Shown piece after piece: positions 47,200 through 53,759 of a stretch of 64,000 bases of DNA; the stretch's first letter is position 1, and every line of letters begins with the position of its first letter. The DNA lies in the NCBI RefSeq assembly GCF_028372415.1, contig NC_092875.1:193418372-193482371 (forward strand). Direction: 5' to 3'. Under the pieces are notes generated by a model that was given only the letters and a program-made list of their open reading frames with translations, did no database searches and was not told where the DNA came from. A program made the position numbers and the translations under genes. This DNA comes from Notamacropus eugenii (Eukaryota; Chordata; Mammalia; Diprotodontia; Macropodidae).

Positions 47200-47585
47200 T
47201 TTAAATTTTAGAAAGGAGCTGTGGTAAGGGTCTCTCAGTTTTTACTTGTGCTGGACTGAAGCAATTTATTCCATTGATTGAGGTATTTGGGCAATCAATT
47301 TTCCAACAAGGTGTCACAGTAGTGCTGGGGACAATATGGAATGGTCCATTTTTACTTCTGCCCTGTGCAACTGTCCAAGGTACACTGATGGCTGTATGAG
47401 ACATTTTAAAGTTTGAAGGCCTAAGCAATAGCCAGTATCTTTTTGACTGAAATGAAGGTAGAACTGAGCATGAAGAATTCTAGCCTGGGACAGAATTAAG
47501 CATCCCTTAGCTCCATTACTTGATTTACTGGGTAGAAGGCAACATCGCAACAGTGAGGTTAGCAACACTAAGACTATGTTCACAG
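47200..47585 (-). pseudogene. possible processed-pseudogene fragment, unidentified (minus strand)
   Basis: Two overlapping minus frames (47201-47428 and 47314-47583, 75 and 89 residues) give non-repetitive, mixed-composition peptides in a region where I recognise no repeat. The second carries GYCLGLQTLKCLIQPSVYLG. This could be a frameshifted retrocopy or chance. I do not recognise the protein. Confidence 0.2.
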
Positions 47586-47684
47586 GATCACAGAATCATA
47601 GTTTAGAAGCTGGAAGTATTTTGTTTTCATGTATTCCACCTGTTCTAGAGCATTTCTTTCAAGTCTTATAAAGATCTGAAAGGC

Positions 47685-47902
47685 AGCCATGATGAAGCAG
47701 ATACAGAACCCACTTTGAAGTGAGAAAAACCTGGATTTCAGTTTCTGTGGCCCTAGGCACGGCCCTAAACCTCTAATTACCCCCAGGCAAGGCTTTAAAT
47801 TGCAGTTCAGGTGTTAATCAGCATTGGTAGAGGGAGTTTCTTCCCTTGGAGTTCCGTAAATAAATGAAATCTCAAGTTCAATCTTAAAAAAAAAAAAAGA
47901 CC
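47685..47902 (+). repeat. marsupial tRNA-derived SINE with A-tail
   Basis: 'aaacctggatttcagtttct', 'cccccaggcaaggctttaaa', 'attggtagagggagtttctt' and 'ccttggagttccgtaaataa', ending in a 13-A tail near 47888-47900. Confidence 0.75.
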
Positions 47903-47904
47903 AT

Positions 47905-48560
47905 CAATATCTCGATCATTATCAATGAACATTTAGTTCTATTTACCCGCTATTAGGTTTTGCACCATTCTGAACGCTTGAAACAGAAACTGATAACTAG
48001 AAATAAAGCCAACATATCTTCGATCTCCCATTTGCTGCAGCGACTTGACAAGCATTTGGTGCGTCCTTACAAAAGCACTCTTCAATTTTGGTACCTATAT
48101 CTATTTTTATTCATCTATATCTATTTTTATTTATACAGAAATTATTTTGATTGCAAAATTGCGATATTTATAGATAACATTTTCTTCTTTTTTTAATCTC
48201 TCTAAAGGTTCTTCGAATTTATATCTGTCCAAGGGCTCTCTTTGCAAAGGGAGAACTTCCCCACAGCACCTAGGAGGTAAAACAATTAGAAATATTGGCG
48301 TCCCACAGGGCAGTGTCCCCTGGGAGGACAACGTCATCATGGGGTGTGCACAGTGCTTCCTGAAGATTACAGACTGGCTAGGTCAGGCGCTAGCCTATCA
48401 GTCTTCTTAGTCTAGTACTGATTCACGGCAACATGTGCTCATGAGTCAAAAGATGTCTGCCATCCTGAAAGCAATATTCAGATTAAATTTTATTTGGCAA
48501 AATGTTCAGACGCAGTTCTCCTTGCAAACACAATTCCCGTTAGCAATGAAGATCTGGGGA
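47905..48560. other. unique sequence upstream of the CpG island
   Basis: No repeat is recognised. GC and CpG content rise toward the right. It holds an AP-1 consensus TGAGTCA at 48442-48448 and a CRE half-site (acgtca, near 48330). It is possible distal E2F3 regulatory DNA, by inference from position only. Confidence 0.4.
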
Positions 48561-48783
48561 AGCATCTTGAATATTAAATAAACGGGGCCGGATAATGTCA
48601 GCCGAGCCTTCGGCCCCCACGGTCCTATATGCCCACATGCTTCTGTCTGTCAGCTCCTGCCTCATGATCAGCTCCCGCGGCGGCATTGATTGGGTTTCAG
48701 GAAGGAGAAAGGCGACCCAGGGTTTAAAGGGCTCTCCCTCCCACCTGTCATGTACCGTCCACATGGTCTAACTTGCAGATAGC

Positions 48784-48789
48784 ACGTGT
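48784..48789. promoter_or_regulatory. E-box CACGTG upstream of E2F3a
   Basis: A canonical MYC/MAX-type E-box about 900 bp before the E2F3a ATG. Human E2F3a has been reported to respond to MYC and E2F; that this particular site is used is inference. Confidence 0.5.
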
Positions 48790-49002
48790 GTTGTGTTGGA
48801 TGAATCTCCCGCTATTGCTCAGTCTCCAGTGAAGAGAGAGAGTAGCCGAGCTGTCCTCACGGTCACCTTGGAAATCTCCAAAAATGAAACTTGTCCCCTA
48901 GCCATTCACACAATCCAACGATCCCGGCTTCTCCTCCTAGGTCAGCAGAGCCGGAGGGGAGGGACGGAAAAGGGGTGGGGCTTGGACCGGGAGGGGTCTT
49001 CT

Positions 49003-49300
49003 GGGCGGGGTGAACAGAAGCCACGAAAGGCAAAGGGGAAATAAAGCCTACTTGGTTCGCAACCAATAGAAGCTACGTATGCAAATCAAACCCCCGTCGC
49101 CTCGGTAACCGTGATGCACCTTGGCCAATGAGAGCCTAGAAGGTCCTGGCTGGACTCGGTGATTGGGGAGGGGGTGGGGGATGAGGAGGCCAATGGGCTG
49201 TGGAGGCTGCCAGGGGCTGGCTACTGGGCGGGGGTATGCAGATGTGATTTGAAAAGCCGGCGGGAAATCCGAGTTTCGCGGGAGGACCTTGGCGCGTAAA
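49003..49300 (+). promoter_or_regulatory. E2F3: E2F3a core promoter: GC boxes, octamer, X-box, CCAAT cluster, E2F sites
   Basis: No TATA box is seen. In order: GC box GGGCGGGG (49003-49010); CCAAT (49063-49067); octamer ATGCAAAT (49079-49086); RFX X-box-like GTCGCC-TC-GGTAAC (49096-49109); CCAAT (49125-49129); inverted CCAAT ATTGG (49162-49166); CCAAT (49190-49194); GC box (49226-49234); E2F-type sites GGCGGGAAA (49259-49267), TTTCGCGGGA (49274-49283) and TTGGCGCG (49289-49296). Clustered CCAAT boxes just upstream of E2F sites are typical of G1/S-induced promoters. The transcription start is probably close to or just after 49300, but this is inferred. Confidence 0.8.
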
Positions 49301-49679
49301 CCGTATCCCTTCATTCATTGTCAGCAGCAGCTTCCTGGAGCCATTTTTCAGCTGCCGGCCGCAGCACCGGGGCTGCCGCCGCCTGCTCACAATCCGTTGC
49401 ATCGGCCGCCCCCGCCGCCTCCATCCCCCCTCACGGTCCGATATCTGTGCTGCCGAGACCCTCCTCTCTCCGAAGCCCTGAATATTTTTGGCCCCCGGGG
49501 CCGTGCATTGCGGAGAAATAAAAAAGAAAAAAAGAGAGAGAAAGGGGACTTGGAAGCGCCCCGGCGGGGAGGAGAGAAGGCGGAGGAGAGACCGGGAAAC
49601 TCCGACTGAAAATAATAAAGAAATTGAAAAAAAAACATTATAAATCATTAGAGCAATAAAAAAAGAGCAAGCGCAAGAG
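49301..49679 (+). other. E2F3: inferred E2F3a 5' UTR
   Basis: There is no ATG in any frame between the E2F sites and the start codon at 49680, so no upstream AUG competes. The first two thirds are GC-rich. The last 80 bases turn abruptly A-rich ('gaaattgaaaaaaaaacatt', then 'caataaaaaaagag'), which would leave the start codon in unstructured RNA. The 5' limit is not known from sequence. Confidence 0.6.
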
Positions 49680-50054
49680 ATGAGAAAGGGAATCCAACCC
49701 GCCCTGGAGCAGTTCCTGGTGACCGCCGGGGGTGGGGAGGGGGCGGCCGCCGTCGCCGCCGCTGCTGCAGCCTCCATGGACAAAAGGGCATTGCTGGCCA
49801 GCCCCGGCTTCCCCGCCACCGCCGCCCCCGGCACTTACATCCAGATCCTCACCACGAACACTACCACCACCTCCTCCTGTTCCTCCTCCCTTCAAAGTGG
49901 GGGTGCTGCCGCCGGCCCCCAGCACACTAACGTCCCCGGCGTGGAGCAGACCGCCGGCAGCCTCCTCTACTCCACCCCGCACGGACCCTCGAGCCGAGCG
50001 GGGCTGCTGCAACAGCAACCAGCCTTAGGACGAGGCGGCGGTGGCGGCCCTCCG
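49680..50054 (+). CDS. E2F3: E2F3a first coding exon (exon 1a)
   Basis: This encodes the first 125 residues of transcription factor E2F3a, an activator E2F that binds DNA with a DP partner, is held by RB, and drives S-phase genes in the nucleus. The protein opens [20 protein letters not shown], then an alanine tract (residues 22-31), [12 protein letters not shown] (33-44), [12 protein letters not shown] (53-64), a serine run, [20 protein letters not shown] (89-108) and a Gly-rich end GRGGGGGPP (117-125). It follows known mammalian E2F3a closely. The DNA-binding, dimerisation and RB-binding domains are encoded by later exons outside the window. The exon ends after codon 125 in phase 0 at the donor ccg|gtaata. 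The frame runs on for 22 codons of intron to a stop. The ATG at 49680 is the first in the leader and matches the conserved N-terminus. Confidence 0.97.
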
Positions 50055-50060
50055 GTAATA
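50055..50060 (+). other. E2F3: splice donor of exon 1a
   Basis: GTAATA directly after codon 125. It lacks the G at +5, so it is weaker than the GTRAGT consensus. Human E2F3a continues AKRRLELGE at this point, from exon 2. Confidence 0.85.
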
Positions 50061-51100
50061 CCCCCCTCCCCACCTCCCTGCATCCTCCACCCCCACCCAC
50101 CTCTCCAGGCCGCGATGGGATAGGCGTATGGGCATGTGCAGGACTCGGGCTGGAGTGTGGGGGCATCTGGGCCCCTGAAGCCCTGGGGGCCGCATTGTTG
50201 GGCTTCGGCTCTCGCCCCAGAGAGGCAGGGGTTTATTGTTAAGGACTCGGTCCCTCTGCACCCCCTGGCCCCACTCTTGGCTCCCACTACCCGCGAAGCA
50301 TCGTGGATCGCCTTGGCACCAACGACGTGAAACACGGGAAAACTTTTCGCGCCCCCTCCTCCCCAGATCTTTTCTGTCTTCACTTTTTCCCTAACCCCTA
50401 CCCCACCCCCCAAAACCTGAAGCTTCCTCTTTCTCAGGGCGTCGGAAGGGGTCACGCCCCGGATGAAGAAGTTGGGGGGAAGGGAGCAGATAAGTGGAGG
50501 GGGGGGCGGAGGGGGCAGTTGCCAGAGGGAAAACTAAGGGAGGTTTGGGACCTTGAGCAGACACTTGTCCAGCTCTCACCCCTTGGGCCGGGCCCTCGGG
50601 CCTGTGGCCCAGTTTATGACCGGTGGCTCCCGGAGTGGCCTGAAGGGGGGGTTCTGGTGGAAGGTTGGGGGGGGGGGCTGAATGCCAGGCACTCGCGGGC
50701 TTGGCTGTGTGGCGCTTTAGACATTTTGGGATCAGTAACTCCCTGCAACAAAGAAACCGGAGGAGGAGGAGGGTCGGGAATTGGGGGAGGTGGCGAGGGA
50801 AGGAGAGCGCCGCGTGGGGGTGGGGGGTGCGTTTGGGGGGCGGGGAGGAGGGGGCTGGGGCAGCCGGCTGGGGCACATCGTGGCAGCACCCGCGTGGCCC
50901 AGTCGCCCCGGCCTTCTCGGCGGCGCCCTGGGCCTGCCCTTGACCCTGCCCCCCTCCTTGCCCCTTCCTTCCCCGCCCTGTCCCCCCCACCTCCCCGCCT
51001 CCCTGGCTGCCGAGGGGGCGGGGGCAGCCGAGGTTCCCGTCCCGCCGGCCGCGGTCTGTCCCTCTCCCCGGGACCCGCCGGTGACGTTTCGCACACGTGC
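50061..51100. other. intronic GC-rich interval between exon 1a and exon 1b
   Basis: It is also the E2F3b upstream region. G-rich runs on the plus strand at 50476-50512, 50644-50680 and 50783-50860 can form G-quadruplexes. No gene is supported, although several frames over 100 codons are open on both strands through lack of stops. Confidence 0.7.
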
Positions 51101-51358
51101 GCCGAGGACGCGCCTGTGACTGGGGAGGAGGAGGAGGAGGAGGCGGCGGCGGCGGCGGCGGGAGGGGGCGCTGGCGGGGTAGAGGGGGCACCCACTTCCT
51201 CCGGCTGCTCGTGCTCCCTGGCCTGGGACAGTCAGGGATAGCCCCCCCGGCGCCCCGTGCCCTGCGCGCCCTGCTCGGCTCTCCGGGCCCCCCGGCCCGG
51301 GCAGCGCGCCGTGCCCCGCAGCCCCCGCAGCCGTCCGCGCGGCGGGGCTGGTTCGGAA
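51081..51358 (+). promoter_or_regulatory. E2F3: E2F3b promoter region and 5' leader
   Basis: TATA-less and very GC-rich. It holds a CRE-like half-site (tgacgttt, 51082-51089), an E-box CACGTG (51094-51099), and a (GGA)n-(GGC)n run (51123-51161). It lies directly before the MPLQQQ exon. The start site inside it cannot be read from sequence. Published work on E2F3 places a second, less cell-cycle-dependent promoter in intron 1 for E2F3b, which fits this position. Confidence 0.65.
51123..51161. repeat. (GGA)n-(GGC)n trinucleotide repeats
   Basis: About six GGA units followed by about six GGC units, just upstream of exon 1b, in the probable promoter or leader of E2F3b. Confidence 0.9.
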
Positions 51359-51376
51359 ATGCCCCTCCAGCAGCAG
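51359..51376 (+). CDS. E2F3: E2F3b first coding exon (exon 1b), MPLQQQ
   Basis: ATG CCC CTC CAG CAG CAG followed by GTCAGT. Human E2F3b begins MPLQQQ and continues AKRRLELGE from exon 2, so these six codons are the complete isoform-specific coding part. It ends in phase 0, like exon 1a, so both isoforms enter exon 2 in the same frame. E2F3b lacks the E2F3a N-terminus and is expressed more evenly through the cell cycle, including in quiescent cells. The upstream ATG-poor GC-rich sequence and the intact CAG|GTCAGT donor support function. It is far too short for ORF detection and was found by matching the known peptide. Confidence 0.93.
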
Positions 51377-51670
51377 GTCAGTGGCGGGCGAGGCCGGGGC
51401 AGCGCGCCGCCGGGGGCCCCCCGGGGCTGGGCCGGAGCTCCTGGGGAGGAGGCTGAGCCGGGCCGGGGCGGGGGGAGGGAGAGCGCGGTGGGTGCGGGAG
51501 GGAAATGAGTAAGCAAGAAAAATCTAACTAACTCCATGCCCTGGCCTCCCAGGGAGGGGGTGGGTGGGAACGGGTGGGGGCATTTTTTTTAAGGGAGGGT
51601 GGGTCCTCGGTTGAGAAAAGGGGAGGGGGCTGCCCACGCGTGTTTAGCTCTTTAGTCTTCTCGAGCCAGG

Positions 51671-51673
<3 letters not shown>

Positions 51674-51731
<58 letters not shown>

Positions 51732-51770
51732 GTGTGTGCGTGTGTGTGTGTGCGCGCGTGTGTGCGCGAA
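51674..51770. repeat. (TG)n/(CG) alternating purine-pyrimidine tract
   Basis: About 25 TG units, then TG runs broken by CG and a CGCGCG core (51752-51757). The strict alternation over nearly 100 bp is Z-DNA-prone. It lies 300 bp downstream of exon 1b. Confidence 0.95.
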
Positions 51771-51984
51771 GTGCCCCGTGGGGTGCCCTCCCCCGGGCTC
51801 GCCCCGCTGTGAGGGTCTCTGGCAGTGATGCTGTGGGGTTAGTAATTCAATCCGCACACTTCTAGACAGCCTTCCCTTTTCCCTCTCCCCTCCATCCCGT
51901 CCTTCACACCTCCCCTCCCCCATCGGGAGAGACACCGGAGGCCACTTTATAGAGGGCACTCCTCACCACTGGCTGAAGTGGGTA

Positions 51985-52115
51985 GTGCACAGGGTTATTA
52001 TCTCCATTTTACAGATGAAAAGCTCGTGCTCGCGGAGGCAAAAGTGACTTCACAAAGGTCACCCGGTGCCCAAGTATCAAAGCCATGACCGGAAGCCTCA
52101 ATCTTTAGCCACCCC
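51985..52115 (-). repeat. MIR (minus strand)
   Basis: 'ttattatctccattttacag', 'atgaaaagctcgtgctcg' and 'aaaggtcacccggtgcccaa'. It has unusual CpG retention because it lies in the island shore. Confidence 0.75.
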
Positions 52116-52139
52116 TTCTGGGATCGGTAATCAATATGT

Positions 52140-52250
52140 TCAATCCAACCCAACGATCACTTATTAAGTTCCTACTGTGTGCCAGGCGTTTGTACCAGGT
52201 GCTGAAGATAAAGAAAAATGAAAACGGCCCCAGCCGGGCTCACCTCTCCT
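52140..52250 (-). repeat. L2 3' end (minus strand)
   Basis: 'acttattaagttcctactgt', 'gtgccaggcgtttgtaccag' and 'gtgctgaagataaag'. Confidence 0.75.
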
Positions 52251-52270
52251 CCTTTGGAGGGGAGTGTTAG

Positions 52271-52395
52271 TTTGCTAAGCGCATAGCTGTTAGAAGTAGG
52301 AGGTGGGGCTGATGTCCGGACAGCTGTGGTTGGAGGGAGAGAGGTAGGGTCTGATGGAAGAAGACTAGAATGGAGTTCTTGGGAATAGTCTATTA
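52271..52395. repeat. local duplication, left copy
   Basis: 'gcatagctgttagaagtagg' and 'ggtagggtctgatggaagaa' recur at 52682-52806 ('acatagctgttagaagttgg', 'gtagggtcagatggaagaga') with moderate divergence and the same spacing. Confidence 0.7.
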
Positions 52396-52504
52396 AGGGC
52401 TTGGAATATGGGCTGCTTGGGAAGGAAGCTGAAGATAAAAATGCAAAGTCCGCAGCCCCTCCAGGAGCATGGGGGGAGGGGAATGAGGGAGGAGGACAAA
52501 GGTG

Positions 52505-52509
52505 CAGAA

Positions 52510-52543
<34 letters not shown>

Positions 52544-52612
52544 GAAGTGTACATATATGTATGTATATGTATGTGTGTGTGTGTTTATACACACACACAC
52601 ATATATCTCTCT
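52505..52612. repeat. (TA)n/(TATG)n/(CA)n compound microsatellite
   Basis: TA runs, then TATG/TG, then a CA run and TATA. It lies between the two copies of the local duplication. Confidence 0.93.
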
Positions 52613-52681
52613 GAAGTAATAGGTGGAGGTTGGCTTCTTGCTCCACTCCTCAACAATTGGAATGGGTTGTTGATTGTACTA

Positions 52682-52806
52682 TTTGTTAAGCACATAGCTG
52701 TTAGAAGTTGGAGGTTGGGTTAACATTGGATAGCCATAATTGCAGGGGAAAGATGTAGGGTCAGATGGAAGAGAGAGCTCAGTTCTTTGGAACATGAGTT
52801 ATTTAG
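52682..52806. repeat. local duplication, right copy
   Basis: Partner of 52271-52395 at an offset of 411 bp, same orientation. The left copy is more CpG-rich. Confidence 0.7.
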
Positions 52807-52809
52807 GAA

Positions 52810-53570
52810 TAAATGAAGCTTCTCTAGTTCCTCTTACATTTGGATTTTAACCTGTGTGATGCCCAAAGATACATACAGTAAATGTTCAATGGAGTTAATT
52901 GTCAAAAAAGAGGCTAACCATCTACAACGGGAGCCTTCCAGCAGGGGGTAATTGTGATCCATCCCTAGGTTTGTCTTGATTTTCTCCTACACACCTGAGT
53001 AACTTGTACTCTTATGAGCACCATTGTATCACTGACTTGACCAGAACATGCTTGTACATGTTTTACCTATATTTGCCTGTGTATAATTCTGCCACTGTCT
53101 TACAGACCTGACCTGTAACACCTAAGCAAATGCATGTTTCTTTTAGGTCTTGCTTGAGATTTGTATGATAGTGGGAAAGTGTGAGAGCCATAAAGTGCTT
53201 CTCTCCTGGTAACTAGTTAAGATAAAATCCAAATCTCTGCAACTTGTCTGGTTTAATTCATGAGAGACACCATGGTATAGTGGAAGAAACTTTGGACTAG
53301 AAATCGGGACAGCCAAGTCTGTCTTTATTTAGCTGACTGTATAATTCTCTAAGAATTTTATTGATGTCGCTCTCATTCTTCCCCAGAATAGGTAGAGAAG
53401 AATCACCAAGATGAAGTGAATGGAGAACTAGGTGATATATCACTATTACAAAAGAAGAAATTTTGAAAACCATTTTTCAAGTAGTTAGAGCAGTGAATGT
53501 ATTTATTTCTACTCCTAGTTCTGGTTCCTCATAGTTCTGAGTACTTGAAACCTTTAAAGAAATATTTCTA
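52810..53570. other. no repeat recognised
   Basis: Intronic, apparently unique sequence without open frames. Confidence 0.4.
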
Positions 53571-53574
53571 TCAC

Positions 53575-53755
53575 TGGCATGTGGAAGTGCATAGGGTGCT
53601 AGACCTGGGGTCAAGAACACCTAGACTCAAAATCAACCTCAGATATTAGCTATAGAACTTCTCTGTGCCTCAGTGTCTTTATCTGTAAAATAAGAGGGTC
53701 AATCTAGGTGACTTCCAAGATCCTTTCCTGCCTTAAATCTATGAAATTATATTAC
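53575..53755 (+). repeat. MIR/THER-type SINE (plus strand)
   Basis: 'gggtgctagacctggggtca', 'tctgtgcctcagtgtcttta' and 'gtgacttccaagatcctttc', followed by 'aaatctatgaaatta'. Confidence 0.75.
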
Positions 53756-53759
53756 CTGG

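Larger units (their letters stand above)
48560..51530. promoter_or_regulatory. E2F3: CpG island spanning both E2F3 promoters
   Basis: A roughly 3-kb block rich in G+C and CpG, in sharp contrast to the CpG-poor surroundings. It covers the E2F3a promoter, exon 1a, the interval between the two first exons and exon 1b. Long frames on both strands here are a by-product of GC-rich composition with few stops. Confidence 0.93.

Noticed and set aside
49289..49609. 106-residue frame in the E2F3a leader
   Set aside because: It begins at TTG, not ATG, and has no homology; it is part of the 5' UTR.
49136..49834. 232-residue minus-strand open frame across the E2F3a promoter and exon
   Set aside because: It lies antisense to a certain exon in GC-rich DNA, its peptide is Pro/Ala/Arg low complexity, and no splice or homology support exists.
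50055..50123. Extension of the E2F3a frame for 22 more codons to a stop
   Set aside because: The human protein continues with AKRRLELGE from exon 2 and a GT donor sits exactly at the end of conserved text, so this is intron.
50391..51191. 266- and 193-residue minus-strand frames in the CpG island
   Set aside because: Pro-rich translations of GC runs with no recognisable domain.
50303..51241. 312-residue plus-strand frame between exons 1a and 1b
   Set aside because: The composition is dominated by Gly/Arg/Pro from G-rich DNA, and equally long frames are open on the other strand. It is a CpG-island artefact.
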